64,000 nt of DNA, from contig PCBK01000120.1 of assembly GCA_002731275.1 (NCBI GenBank), positions 1 through 64,000 on the forward strand, read 5' to 3'. Of the stretch, positions 1 to 8,982 are shown piece by piece. Under the pieces are notes generated by a model, which had not been told where the DNA came from, did not search any database, and worked only from the letters and a program-made list of their open reading frames with translations. The position numbers and the translations under genes are program-made. This DNA comes from Deltaproteobacteria bacterium. Its GTDB lineage: Bacteria > Myxococcota_C > UBA6777. The first letter of the stretch is position 1. Each line of letters starts with the position of its first letter.

Positions 1-96
1 GTTTTTTGCGTCTTCACTTGCAATCATCCACCTCAACAAACTCACCACCCTGTCACTTCGTGACATCCCTCCTCTCAATCCTTTCGAGAGGAGGGA
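1..96. repeat. Composite repeat, module A (left copy)
   Basis: This stretch matches 45639-45734 almost base for base, differing mainly at scattered single positions. It ends in two back-to-back hairpins. The first is 52-64, GTCAC-TTC-GTGAC. The second has perfect 11-base arms, TCCCTCCTCTC at 66-76 and GAGAGGAGGGA at 86-96. The first hairpin is conserved as a structure but not as a sequence in the other copies. The module starts at the window edge, so it may extend further left. The open reading frames across it are hairpin shadows with no coding character. Confidence 0.85.
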
Positions 97-140
97 CCAA
101 ACAGCCCGATATATACGGGGGGGGAACTCGATTTCTGTTC

Positions 141-281
141 CGGCAGACGTTGCACTTGCGTCCAAAGCAAGCGCCCTCGTCGGGCTGATTTGCTTCGTGC
201 GCTTTGCAACATATGCCTCGACAAACTCACCACCCTGAGCCTTCGGCTCTTCCCTCCTCTCAAGCCTTTCGAGAGGAGGGA
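141..281. repeat. Composite repeat, module B (left copy)
   Basis: This matches 45334-45475 with only a few substitutions. It opens with a GACGTTGCA segment and contains the arms GTTGC and GCAAC. It ends with the same hairpin pair as module A: GAGCC-TTC-GGCTC at 237-249, then TCCCTCCTCTC (251-261) with GAGAGGAGGGA (271-281). The last 60 bases of modules A and B are therefore homologous, and their 5' parts differ. Between A and B at 117-124 is a run of eight G; the equivalent place in the right copy has four. Confidence 0.85.
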
Positions 282-307
282 ACATTTGCCCGATATATAC
301 GATAGTT

Positions 308-332
308 GAGGTCGGACACAAGGCCCGACCCT
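308..332. repeat. Composite repeat, module C (left copy)
   Basis: A 25-base segment identical to 45761-45785. It is itself a hairpin: GGTCGG pairs with CCGACC around a loop reading ACACAAGGC. A degenerate inverted version lies at 40111-40134 inside a separate inverted-repeat element. Confidence 0.85.
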
Positions 333-390
333 AATGAGATCCATTCGGTATACACGGAATGTTTGTTTGTATCGCGATATATCGTTTGAT

Positions 391-533
391 ATGCATCGCT
401 CCCCTTGCCAACGAAGTTGAGTGGGGGGAGCTGCCGACCACAAGGGAGGCTGAGGGGGTTCTTGTATCGCTCCTCTTGCCAACAAAGTTTGACAGCGGGT
501 GCTCTATCTGGGCGAAGACTGACTGAGGGGGTT
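391..533. repeat. Composite repeat, module D, two degenerate tandem units (left copy)
   Basis: Two tandem units begin with ATCGCTCC..CTTGCCAAC at about 391 and 465. Each ends in a G-rich arm (GGGGGAGC at 424-431 in the first) that pairs with GCTCCCC. The right copy at 45841-45960 keeps both units in better shape. The second unit here is more decayed. It is followed by about 190 bases with no recognisable gene before the first coding sequence, including a TATACT hexamer at 690-695 that could be a -10 element; no -35 partner was recognised. Confidence 0.75.
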
Positions 534-722
534 TTATGCTCCCTTCTTTTTTGCGTTCATTTCCAATGAGAATAAAAAATGTGCAAAAATGAAAACCTCT
601 TCGACTTGTTGCACAGAAGTCCTTGAAGAAAGTGACTTGATACACTCACTCTCTTTTGTACGGACTCTCACTCGCTGCGTCTGGCGCGGTATACTTTTGG
701 CTCTGAACTTCTAGGAGAATCT

Positions 723-2252
723 ATGAACGTTCTACGTACTCGTCGTTATGTCCCCCTTTTATTCGCTGGTTGCCTCGCGCTCTTCTCTGGCTGGACCACG
801 CAGAGTGCGTGGGCAGAGGCATCCGTTGACACATTGAAGAAGCAAGCGCGAACAGGTTCGCGTGAGGAGCGCATCACAGCGTTGAAAGCACTCGTGAAGA
901 AGGGAAATGTTGCGCTGATTCCTCTTCGCGTGTCGATCCTCAACGGCGATTACAAAGTCCGTGAGGAGGCCGCTAAGATGATCGCGACCTTTGGAAAAGA
1001 GGCCGTCCCTCATCTCAAATATATCTTGAAAAATGGCAAGAACGCCGCAGTGATCGAGGCGCTTGAAGCGATCGCGAAGATCGGAAAAGATGCCAAAGAG
1101 CTGGAGCCGTTGCTCTTCGCATTTGTGAAGGCGTACAATTCGAGGATCCATGAATATGTACTGAAAGCGTACGCAAGTCTGGGGGCGGTGACCCTGAAGT
1201 CTCTCGTTAAAGGCGTAAAGACAGGGAAGACGAAGATCGTCGTGCCTTGTTTCCAGGCTCTTCGTGCGCTCGGGAAGACTGCGGCGCCTGCGCTGCGTGA
1301 GCTGATTCAACACAACCCTGCCAATATCCCTACAGTGCAAGATGCGGCGTGTATTCTCGCGACACTTGGACCTAAGCACGCGACATTTGCGATGCCTCAT
1401 CTGCTCAAGATCCTCAAGGGTAATCGTAGAGGTATGTACATTGATGTTTTCAAGGCGCTTGGAAAGACTGGTGCAGTTGGGAAACAAGCTGTTCCTGCGA
1501 TCGTTGCGTTCTTGGAAGACAAGAGCAAAGGGAAGCACTTCAAAAAATATGGACTCAAGGCGCTCCGGGGGATTGGGATTCATGCTGTTGAGGCGATCCC
1601 CACGTTGACGACATTTGCGAGAATGAAGAACATGCGTTACGCGTTCGCTGCGGCCTTTGCGATGTCGACGATGAAAGAGAAGGGGTTACGTGCGCTCGTG
1701 ACGTTGTTGCGCGCAAAAGAGAAGCGGACCGTGAAGGTCGCTCTTCGTGCCATCGGTAAAATGGGGAAAGAGGCGACACCTGCGTTGAAGTCGATCTATC
1801 CTATTTTGTTAGACAAAGATCTCTATGTGCGGGCATACGCTGTCGAAGCGCTGGGTTCGATTGGAGAGGCCGCTTCCTATCCCTACGTGCTCAAGATCGC
1901 TCAAGAAGAGAAAGACAAGATGATCTTGCGCGATGCCATTCGTGCGCTCTCGAAGCTCAAGCCAACAGATGCCAAGACCTTGAAGGTTCTGGAGAAGTCC
2001 TGTTGGCATGATAGCTGGTATGTGCGTCGTTTGGCCGTTCGATTGCTCGGAAAAGACGACAAAAAAGGACTCGCGATCCTGATCAAGCTCCTGAAGCAAG
2101 ATAACTTCAAAGAGAAGATCGCTGCTTTGAAAGTCATCGCCAAAATGGGCAAGAAAGCCAAAGCTGCATTGCCATTGCTGAAGAAGATGAAGAAGACGAC
2201 ATCTGGAAAATTGCATAACGCAGTTTTATCTGCGTACTTTGATGTAAAGTGA
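723..2252 (+). CDS. Exported HEAT-repeat protein
   Basis: A 509-residue protein with a Sec signal peptide: basic start, hydrophobic stretch at about 11-24, likely cleavage after Ala-Trp-Ala near residue 32. The rest is a run of about 12 helical HEAT-type repeats with the pattern Ala-Leu-x-x-Ile-Gly-x-x-Ala-x-x-x-Pro-x-Leu, so it should form a protein-binding solenoid in the periplasm. No catalytic motif is visible. The start is supported by AGGAG five bases before the ATG. The next gene, a lipoprotein, follows after about 60 bases on the same strand and may be co-transcribed. It is a distant relative by repeat type of the HEAT lipoprotein at 16803. The binding partner is unknown. Confidence 0.85.
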   Translation: MNVLRTRRYVPLLFAGCLALFSGWTTQSAWAEASVDTLKKQARTGSREERITALKALVKKGNVALIPLRVSILNGDYKVREEAAKMIATFGKEAVPHLKYILKNGKNAAVIEALEAIAKIGKDAKELEPLLFAFVKAYNSRIHEYVLKAYASLGAVTLKSLVKGVKTGKTKIVVPCFQALRALGKTAAPALRELIQHNPANIPTVQDAACILATLGPKHATFAMPHLLKILKGNRRGMYIDVFKALGKTGAVGKQAVPAIVAFLEDKSKGKHFKKYGLKALRGIGIHAVEAIPTLTTFARMKNMRYAFAAAFAMSTMKEKGLRALVTLLRAKEKRTVKVALRAIGKMGKEATPALKSIYPILLDKDLYVRAYAVEALGSIGEAASYPYVLKIAQEEKDKMILRDAIRALSKLKPTDAKTLKVLEKSCWHDSWYVRRLAVRLLGKDDKKGLAILIKLLKQDNFKEKIAALKVIAKMGKKAKAALPLLKKMKKTTSGKLHNAVLSAYFDVK

Positions 2253-2314
2253 GTCTTTTTCAGGTTGTCTTTGACAACTTTGCCTTGAACGTAATGAAAG
2301 GAAGGAGCGTGTTG

Positions 2315-3058
2315 ATGCGTGTTGTAAAATCGATTGTTGGACTTGGAGTGCTCGTGATGGCTGTGGGCTGTTCGAGCAAGATGGTGAAAAAGAGTGAGAT
2401 CGTAAAGGCCGAGAAGCGCTTTCGGACTGTTGAGATGAGCGCGAAGATGTTGCGCTCAAAAATGGACGTTCGGCTCAAGAAGATCACGGACTCCAAGCTC
2501 AAACCGAGCAGTAAGTATGCGTTTCGTCGTCAGGCGTTGCTCAAGTTGACCTCTGACGCACGTAAAGTTCTCAAGGATTACGTCGACATCACAGCGTCTG
2601 TTCCTGCGGATAAGCATCCTCATGAGTGGGTGTATGCGTCCTTCACACAGGGGGCATTTGTTTCAGAGGAGATCGCACGCTACGCGAGATTGCTGAAGAG
2701 GCGGTATGAACGTGCCAGTCAGAAAGGAGCTGTCGAACACTTCGGGAAGTTTGAGCGCGCCTACCTCAAGAATGCCTATCGCGGTTACATGTCCGTTTTG
2801 TTTTTGGGCTATTACTACCACAAGTTGGCGCCGAAGGAGAGCACCCACACCCGAGCTGGAAACACTTGGCTTGGACGTTCACAACGTCGGCGTTGTCTCG
2901 TCTCCAAAAAGCTCGGCCTGAAGAAAGTTGAACACAGCAACATCACTTGGGGGATGTTTGACAAGGTGAAGTCAGGCTACTTGGGGATAGACAAGAGTGA
3001 GTTGCGCAGCCAATTGATGGAATTTATGAAGGGCAAAGATGTGCAGCACTGTGAATAG
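2315..3058 (+). CDS. Lipoprotein of unknown function
   Basis: A 247-residue lipoprotein. I chose the ATG at 2315, not the longer frame start at 2249, because GGAAGGAG lies seven bases upstream and because the resulting N-terminus is a compact lipoprotein signal (basic start, hydrophobic core, Ala-Val-Gly-Cys lipobox with Cys at about residue 19). The mature part is basic and probably helical, with no domain I recognise. It lies downstream of the exported HEAT protein in the same direction, so the two may act together in the envelope. Its end almost touches the end of the convergent gene at 3062, and no terminator hairpin is visible between them. Confidence 0.75.
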   Translation: MRVVKSIVGLGVLVMAVGCSSKMVKKSEIVKAEKRFRTVEMSAKMLRSKMDVRLKKITDSKLKPSSKYAFRRQALLKLTSDARKVLKDYVDITASVPADKHPHEWVYASFTQGAFVSEEIARYARLLKRRYERASQKGAVEHFGKFERAYLKNAYRGYMSVLFLGYYYHKLAPKESTHTRAGNTWLGRSQRRRCLVSKKLGLKKVEHSNITWGMFDKVKSGYLGIDKSELRSQLMEFMKGKDVQHCE

Positions 3059-3061
3059 GGG

Positions 3062-4465
3062 CTAGTTTTTGCAGCAGAGGGAGCGAGCGGGGATGGCGCG
3101 GACGCGTTTGTTCTTGGGGGTGCTCCAGAGGAGTCTAAAGTGGGATGGTCCTGAGTGTTCGTACATCTCCGCTTTGATGGGGTGCCAACCTTTTCTCAAC
3201 AACAGACGCTTACATCGTCTTCTCAAGAATCCACCTTTCCAGGCGTTGATCAACAGATTCTTGCCGTAGTACAGCCGTCCACCATCATCCATATAGAGAC
3301 AGAGCCGATATTCTCCATCCCTGGGGGCGTTGAAGTATCCATTCCATCGGACGCTGAAGTGGTCTTTGGGGACTTTGCTGTGTGGTTTGTTGCGCCAGAA
3401 ATAGTCGATCCCTCTGTCGAGACGACGTCCTTTGAGTGTCTCGAAGTTGCGTCCTTTGTAGTAAGCGCCACGAATACCGCCAGCGCGTTTACTGTGGGCA
3501 AATCCTTTGATCGCGGGCTTGTAGGAAGCGTAGTGTTTGATCAACATCCAAGCCATGGGGGTGGCGAGTAAGATCAGCGCGGTGATTGTGAGCCAGATAA
3601 ATCTGCTGCGTCTTTTTTTGTCCCGTTGTGGTGTCGGGTAGAGCTGGTGAGCTTGTTTTTTGCTGACTTTGATCGCTTCACGTAGGGGGATGATCAGTTC
3701 ACTCAGTTCGAGATCATTTTCGCCGTATTGTTGGGGCAACAGCGTGGCGAGCGCTTTGTGTCGTTCGATCGTCGCTTGTAGACGAAGGGGAAGGTGCTGA
3801 AGGGCTTCTGGGAGAGGACCATCTTGTGCACAGAGTGTGTCGAGTAAGGCCTTACGTGTATCGGCTGTATCTTCTTTACCGTGCATGGCGCACAACCATT
3901 GGAGATATTGCTGGTAGATGATCTCGACTTTTTCTGTGACACACCACATGTGCAGCCCAGAGGTCGGGAACTCAAGCTCGATCTGTTGAAGAATACGCTC
4001 GAACTCACCGAGCGCATGGAGGAGAAGGCGTCGGGCTTCGTAGGGTTCTTCTTGATCTTGTTTGAGCGCTGTGAGCATGTCGGCGGGGTGAAGAAGAGCG
4101 GCGTCTTGGGGCCAGTATGTGGCCTCTTGCTTTGTGAGGAAGAGGGGGGTGCAAGAGGCTGTGTTGTGTGCAGACCATGTGAAGAGGCGTTCGAGCACGC
4201 GCTCTTTGAGTTTGATATCGTAGGTCTGTACGATGATCTGAAGTGTATAGTGAGGCCGGTCCGTGGTCTCGGTCTCTTGTGGGAGGACGTGGACAGCTTC
4301 GATGGCCTGGAAGTCGTGTTGGAGTTGTTCTGCGAACGGTTGGATCATGTCTTGAACATCCCTATCATTCGGCGTTGGGTTTTGGTACAACGAATGGATT
4401 GGTGTCCAGAGGTGAGGCTTTGTGGTAGAGCGCTCCTGGTGTGGACACGAGCTGCAATCTAGCAT
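3062..4465 (-). CDS. Membrane protein with C-terminal PA14 domain
   Basis: A protein of about 467 residues. The ATG at 4465 is preferred over 4495 because GGGGAAG precedes it. The N-terminal 280 residues are soluble and unrecognised. A basic stretch (KKRRSR) and one transmembrane helix follow at about 285-308. The last 150 residues are a PA14-type beta domain with the typical sequence features: an FSVRWNGYF strand, a DGEYRLCLYMDDGGRLYYG segment, and a closing FRLLW strand. PA14 domains bind carbohydrate or act as adhesive modules outside the membrane. The positive-inside pattern puts the large N-terminal region in the cytoplasm and PA14 outside, so it could report an extracellular ligand. The start region overlaps the divergent methyltransferase's upstream region. 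Confidence 0.75.
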   Translation of the reverse strand: MLDCSSCPHQERSTTKPHLWTPIHSLYQNPTPNDRDVQDMIQPFAEQLQHDFQAIEAVHVLPQETETTDRPHYTLQIIVQTYDIKLKERVLERLFTWSAHNTASCTPLFLTKQEATYWPQDAALLHPADMLTALKQDQEEPYEARRLLLHALGEFERILQQIELEFPTSGLHMWCVTEKVEIIYQQYLQWLCAMHGKEDTADTRKALLDTLCAQDGPLPEALQHLPLRLQATIERHKALATLLPQQYGENDLELSELIIPLREAIKVSKKQAHQLYPTPQRDKKRRSRFIWLTITALILLATPMAWMLIKHYASYKPAIKGFAHSKRAGGIRGAYYKGRNFETLKGRRLDRGIDYFWRNKPHSKVPKDHFSVRWNGYFNAPRDGEYRLCLYMDDGGRLYYGKNLLINAWKGGFLRRRCKRLLLRKGWHPIKAEMYEHSGPSHFRLLWSTPKNKRVRAIPARSLCCKN

Positions 4466-4510
4466 ATTCTTCCCCGTTTGGGCAATCGACAACATGAAAG
4501 GTTTCTTCTG

Positions 4511-5338
4511 ATGGATATTGATGCGATCAGTGACGGGTTACGGCGGCATGAGGATGGGATCTGGTACAGCAAAGAGGTCTCGGAGGTTTCCTATCCCGAA
4601 GACGCGACATCTTTGTGTGCGGAGCTAGAGGAGGATTCTTTTTGGTTTCGCCATCGCAATCGATGTATTGCCTCGGTGGTTGAACGATATCGTCCGGACG
4701 GTGCGATCTTTGACATAGGCGGCGGCAATGGTTTTGTCTCAAAAGGTTTACAGGAAGCAGGTCATGAAGTGGTCTTGCTAGAGCCTAGCCTGGAGGGGGT
4801 GTTACGTGCACAGAAGAGAGGGATTGAGCAGTTGATCTGTGCGACCTTTCAGGACGCATCTTTTCGCGAGGAGAGCATGGCGGCGGTTGGGATGTTTGAT
4901 GTCGTAGAGCACATTGAAGATGATCTTGGTCTGTTGCGTGCATTGCGTCCTCTTATAAAGAAGGGAGGCTTCGTGTTTGTCACGGTTCCTGCGTATGAGC
5001 TGCTGTGGTCTGACCACGATGATGAGGCAGGTCACTTTCGTCGCTACACAAGGGCTTCGATGACAGGTCTGCTGACGAGCGCTGGGTTTGAGGTGAAGCA
5101 CGCGACGTACTTTTTTTCGTTGTTGCCGCTGCCGATCTTTTTGTTGCGCGCGTTGCCTGCCCGTTTGGGATTGGGGAAGGCCGGATCAAAGGAGCATACA
5201 AAGAAAGAGCATACGTCTGAAGGGATCGCGCAAACACTGTTGTCGAAGTTATGGGACAAGGAGTATGCGATGATCAAAAGGGGGCGTGCGCTTCCTGTTG
5301 GAGGGAGTTTGTTGATGGTCGCACAGCGCGTGAGGTAA
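4511..5338 (+). CDS. Class I SAM-dependent methyltransferase
   Basis: A 275-residue class I methyltransferase. Motif I (IFDIGGGNG) is at about residues 66-74 and the acidic post-I region (LEPS) follows, then GMFDVVEHIED as motif IV of the Methyltransf_11/23 type. After the Rossmann core comes a HFRRYT segment and a hydrophobic region near 195-215 that may touch the membrane; this arrangement is common in methyltransferases near glycan or lipid genes. The substrate cannot be read from the sequence. The start at 4511 is chosen over 4478 because AAAGG lies nine bases upstream. It is divergently oriented from the PA14 gene, with almost no space between their start sites. Confidence 0.8.
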   Translation: MDIDAISDGLRRHEDGIWYSKEVSEVSYPEDATSLCAELEEDSFWFRHRNRCIASVVERYRPDGAIFDIGGGNGFVSKGLQEAGHEVVLLEPSLEGVLRAQKRGIEQLICATFQDASFREESMAAVGMFDVVEHIEDDLGLLRALRPLIKKGGFVFVTVPAYELLWSDHDDEAGHFRRYTRASMTGLLTSAGFEVKHATYFFSLLPLPIFLLRALPARLGLGKAGSKEHTKKEHTSEGIAQTLLSKLWDKEYAMIKRGRALPVGGSLLMVAQRVR

Positions 5339-5508
5339 AGAGGCAAGGGGGAAGTCGCTGATCGGATCTTGCGAGGGGCGAATATGTGTTGAGCCAGAGG
5401 CAAAAACGGTCGATGAGGGAAACAATCTGAGGAGGGCTGAGGAAAAAAACGGTCGTTGGAATGTGCAAGCATTCCTTTGAAAAATGACGATTGGGTTGAT
5501 TCTTGGTA

Positions 5509-5537
5509 TTGACTTTCTTTTGATTCCTTGGTAATAG
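5509..5537 (+). promoter_or_regulatory. Sigma70-type promoter of aclBA
   Basis: TTGACT at 5509-5514, a 17-base spacer, then TAATAG at 5532-5537, about 65 bases before the aclB start. This is one of the clearest promoter matches in the window and fits the strong codon bias of the genes it would drive. Confidence 0.6.
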
Positions 5538-5603
5538 CGCTTGCGTTCTTGCTCTCACCGTAAAGAACAGACGTGTAACCCACCAGAAGTAAGGAGATGT
5601 GCG

Positions 5604-6863
5604 ATGGCACGACATGGAATCCGGGAGTACGATGCGAAACGGATGTTGGCGAAAGACCTCTCAAGCTACGATGGTCGAGTCGCTATGGTTGGCCCTGGCG
5701 ATGACATCAACGCAGTCGCAGAGCAAAACCCTTGGATGAAAGAAGAAAAACTCGTCGCAAAGCCAGACCAATTGTTTGGTAAGCGCGGGAAAAACGGTCT
5801 CGTTTTGTTGAACAAAGATCTCGCGGAGACTTCCGCATGGATCGAAGAGAAAAGAAATAAAGAGAAGACCCTCCTCAGTGGCGTCACTGGCACATTGTCT
5901 CACTTTATCATTGAGCCCTTCACAGAGCTTGATGGTGATTTTGAGTACTATCTCTCCATCGAAATGGACGCACACGGGGATATCCTCCGTCTGTCCAACA
6001 AAGGTGGTGTGGATGTTGAGGAGAATTGGGACCTCGTCGTTGAGACAGTCGTCGATCCCCTCAAAGGGTACGAAGCAGATGCGATCCAAAAAGTGATCGA
6101 TGATCTGTACCCCGAAGGCCAACGTGCAGGCATCGCGAAGTTTGTGAAAGAAGTCTTCGACCACTACGAAAAAGGTGGATACACATACCTCGAGATCAAC
6201 CCATTCACCATCGCTGGTGGTGAGGTGATTCCTCTCGATATGGTCGCCAAAGTGGACGGCACGGCAGAGTTTGAATGTCGTGGTATGTGGGGCAAGTTGG
6301 ACTTCCCCGCGCCCTTCGGTCAAAAATTGACTGACGAAGAGGAATTTATCCGCGAAGTCGACTCCAAAACAGGTTCTTCCTTGAAATTGACAGTACTGAA
6401 TCCCAAAGGCCGCATCTGGAACATGGTCGCTGGTGGTGGTGCTTCTGTTGTCTATGCAGACACAGTGTGTGACTTGGGCGCATCCAAAGAGCTCGCAATC
6501 TACGGCGAGTACTCTGGTAACCCCAACAAGCAAAACACCTACCAATACGCCAAGACCGTGATCGATATGATGACCCGTGAAAAAGACGCACAAGGTCGCC
6601 CCAAGATCCTCTTGATCGGTGGTGGTATCGCGAACTTCACGGATGTCGCGAAGACCTTTACAGGGATCATCATGGCGATCGAAGAGTACGCAGCGAAGCT
6701 CAAAGAAGTCGACGCGCGTATCTATGTCCGTCGTGGTGGACCCAACTACAAAGAAGGTCTCGCCAAGATCAAAGCGGCTGTGGAAAAAGTGGGCCTTCCC
6801 ATCGAAGTCCACGGACCAGAAGCACACATGACTCAAATTGTTGCCGACGCGCTCGGGCAATAA
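5604..6863 (+). CDS. aclB: ATP-citrate lyase, small subunit (AclB, N-terminal half of eukaryotic ACLY)
   Basis: A 419-residue subunit that with AclA cleaves citrate with CoA and ATP to acetyl-CoA and oxaloacetate. It aligns by eye along its whole length with the N-terminal part of animal ACLY. Shared blocks include WLxxxxLVxKPDQL near the start, GGVDVE, TYLEINPF, LKLTxLNPKGRIWxMVAGGGASVVY, YGEYSG and FVRRGGPNY. This is the ATP-grasp/succinyl-CoA-synthetase-like half. The ATG at 5604 is chosen over 5541 because AAGGAG sits seven bases upstream. Codon use is strongly biased to C-ending codons, as in highly expressed genes. aclA follows after 27 bases. In Chlorobium the same aclBA order serves the reductive TCA cycle; lipid synthesis from citrate is the other possible role here. 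Confidence 0.92.
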   Translation: MARHGIREYDAKRMLAKDLSSYDGRVAMVGPGDDINAVAEQNPWMKEEKLVAKPDQLFGKRGKNGLVLLNKDLAETSAWIEEKRNKEKTLLSGVTGTLSHFIIEPFTELDGDFEYYLSIEMDAHGDILRLSNKGGVDVEENWDLVVETVVDPLKGYEADAIQKVIDDLYPEGQRAGIAKFVKEVFDHYEKGGYTYLEINPFTIAGGEVIPLDMVAKVDGTAEFECRGMWGKLDFPAPFGQKLTDEEEFIREVDSKTGSSLKLTVLNPKGRIWNMVAGGGASVVYADTVCDLGASKELAIYGEYSGNPNKQNTYQYAKTVIDMMTREKDAQGRPKILLIGGGIANFTDVAKTFTGIIMAIEEYAAKLKEVDARIYVRRGGPNYKEGLAKIKAAVEKVGLPIEVHGPEAHMTQIVADALGQ

Positions 6864-6890
6864 ACATATAGAGAAGGGAGAAAGACGAAC

Positions 6891-8735
6891 ATGAGTCGAC
6901 CAAGCTATCAGCTCTTCGATCGGGATTCGACCGCCTTTATCTTTGGATTGCAAGCAAACGCGATCCAACGTATGTTGGACTTTGACACCGCATGTAAGCG
7001 TGAAAAGCCCTCCGTCTCGGCGATCATCAACCCCGGACGCACCGGAAACCACAAAGTCTTCTGGGGCACCAAAGAGATTTTGTTGCCCATCTACCCAGAT
7101 GTTGCCTCCGCTGTGGCTGATTTCCCAGAAGTAGACGTGATGATCAACTTTGCATCATTCCGCTCTGCTTACTCCACTACGCTCGAAGCGATGGATCACG
7201 AGCAACTTCGTACCATCGTCATCATCGCAGAAGGGATGCCCGAGCGTCGCGCACGACACCTTCGTCACCTCGCTCGCGAGAAAAAAATCAACATCATCGG
7301 ACCCGCAACGGTCGGTGGTGTCAAAGCTGGATGTTTCCGTATCGCCAACACTGGTGGTACCATCGAAAACATCATCAACTCCAAACTTCACCGTCCCGGT
7401 TCCGTCGGATTTGTCTCCAAGTCCGGTGGTATGTCCAACGAGATGTACAACGTCCTCGCACAATGGACTGACGGTATCAACGAAGGGATCGCTATCGGTG
7501 GTGACGCATTCCCATGCTCCACCCTCCTCGATCACTTGTTGCGCTACCAAGCCAACCCAGACATCAAAATGCTCGTATGTCTCGGTGAGGTCGGTGGTGA
7601 AGAGGAATACCGTATCGCTGAAGCGATCAAAAGCGGTCAAATCACCAAGCCCGTCGTTGTATGGGTCACTGGTACTGCACTCGGATACCTCCCACAAGGT
7701 GTTCAGTTCGGTCACGCTGGTGCAAAAGCTGACGCTGATCGCGAAACAGCACCCGCGAAGAACAAAGCACTCCGCGAAGCTGGCGCGCTTGTTCCCGAGT
7801 CCTACAACGACTTTGCGGAAATCATCAAGAAAGCCTACGACAAGTTGGTCGCTGATGGTGACCACACTCCAGTCGAAGAAGTTGCAGCACCCGTTGTGCC
7901 CATCGACTTCAAGGCTGCAAAAGCACTCGGCCAAGTTCGTCGCAACACCAACTTCATCAGCACCATCTGTGATGACTCTGGTGATGAGCTGTCCTACGCT
8001 GGTCACAAAATCAGCAAGGTCATCGGTGAAAACTACGCGCTCGGTGATGTCATCTCCTTGTTGTGGTTCAAAGAGAAACTTCCCTCCTGGGCCACACAAT
8101 TCATGGAGATCGTCGTCAAGCTGACTGCTGACCACGGACCCGCTGTCTCCGGTGCACACAACGCGATCGTCACTGCTCGCGCAGGTCGTGACCTGATGAG
8201 CGCCGTCGCATCCGGTATGTTGACCATTGGACCACGCTTTGGTGGTGCTGTCGCTGGCGCGGCTGTCATGTTCAAAGAAGCATATGACAACGGCTGGAGC
8301 CCAGAAGAATTCGTCAACATCAAGAAAAAACAAAAGATCAATATCCAAGGGATTGGACACCGTATCAAATCCTTGCGCAACCCTGACCAACGTGTCGAGC
8401 TGCTCAAAGAATACGCGTTCAACAACTTTGCGAAGCACGATCTGCTCAACTACGCTCTCGAAGTCGAGCAAGTCACAACCAAGAAGAAAGACACACTCAT
8501 CCTCAACGTCGACGGTGCCATCGGTATCCTCATGATCGACATGATGGCTGCTTGTGGATTCTCCGGTGAGCGTATCCAGGAAGTCGTCGACTCCGGTGGT
8601 CTCAACGGATTCTTCTTGCTCGGACGTACCATCGGTATGATCGGACACTACATGGACCAAAAACGTCTCAAGTCCGCTCTCTACCGTCACCCATGGGACG
8701 ACATCCTCTACCTGCTTCCCGAAGTCAACGAGTAA
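6891..8735 (+). CDS. aclA: ATP-citrate lyase, large subunit (AclA, C-terminal half of eukaryotic ACLY)
   Basis: A 614-residue subunit matching the C-terminal part of animal ACLY. The first half is succinyl-CoA-synthetase-alpha-like and carries the phosphohistidine motif VQFGHAGA with His at about residue 275, equivalent to the phosphorylated His of ACLY. The second half is citrate-synthase-like, with ADHGPAVSGAHN near 413 and GIGHRxKSxxNPDxR near 488, and it ends in the conserved YRHPWDDI block. All expected catalytic blocks are present, so the enzyme should be functional. GAAGGGAG lies about ten bases before the start. It is co-transcribed with aclB and closed by a terminator at 8750-8783. 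No other reductive TCA enzyme is visible in the window. Confidence 0.93.
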   Translation: MSRPSYQLFDRDSTAFIFGLQANAIQRMLDFDTACKREKPSVSAIINPGRTGNHKVFWGTKEILLPIYPDVASAVADFPEVDVMINFASFRSAYSTTLEAMDHEQLRTIVIIAEGMPERRARHLRHLAREKKINIIGPATVGGVKAGCFRIANTGGTIENIINSKLHRPGSVGFVSKSGGMSNEMYNVLAQWTDGINEGIAIGGDAFPCSTLLDHLLRYQANPDIKMLVCLGEVGGEEEYRIAEAIKSGQITKPVVVWVTGTALGYLPQGVQFGHAGAKADADRETAPAKNKALREAGALVPESYNDFAEIIKKAYDKLVADGDHTPVEEVAAPVVPIDFKAAKALGQVRRNTNFISTICDDSGDELSYAGHKISKVIGENYALGDVISLLWFKEKLPSWATQFMEIVVKLTADHGPAVSGAHNAIVTARAGRDLMSAVASGMLTIGPRFGGAVAGAAVMFKEAYDNGWSPEEFVNIKKKQKINIQGIGHRIKSLRNPDQRVELLKEYAFNNFAKHDLLNYALEVEQVTTKKKDTLILNVDGAIGILMIDMMAACGFSGERIQEVVDSGGLNGFFLLGRTIGMIGHYMDQKRLKSALYRHPWDDILYLLPEVNE

Positions 8736-8749
8736 TTGTTGTTCCCCCA

Positions 8750-8783
8750 CGAAGCGTCCATCCAGGGCGCTTCGGTCTTTTTT
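8750..8783 (+). terminator. Rho-independent terminator after aclA
   Basis: CGAAGCG at 8750-8756 pairs with CGCTTCG at 8768-8774, followed by GTCTTTTTT. It lies 15 bases after the aclA stop. It separates aclBA from the next gene, which then needs its own promoter somewhere in 8784-8970; no convincing -35/-10 pair was found there. Confidence 0.75.
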
Positions 8784-8982
8784 CTCCTCCATCCGAACGG
8801 TTTGTAAACCGGCGCACGGGAGATGCAGACCAAACTTTCCCATTTATATCCATCACATGTTGCACACCTCATACAGTGGAGCTGGAGAATACGGTCCTGT
8901 GTGGGGGAGATGTAACAACATTGAACATACAAGCACGGTGCGACCCTTTTGACTCGGCGCACCTGTTGTCTAGGAGGACACG

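Noticed and set aside
1-533. Repeated units as a CRISPR array
   Set aside because: The units are of different lengths, have no uniform spacers, and no cas genes are nearby.
75-645. Minus-strand open frames of 104-136 codons across the left repeat
   Set aside because: They lie over hairpin repeats, have no ribosome site or domain, and similar frames appear in the right repeat copy.
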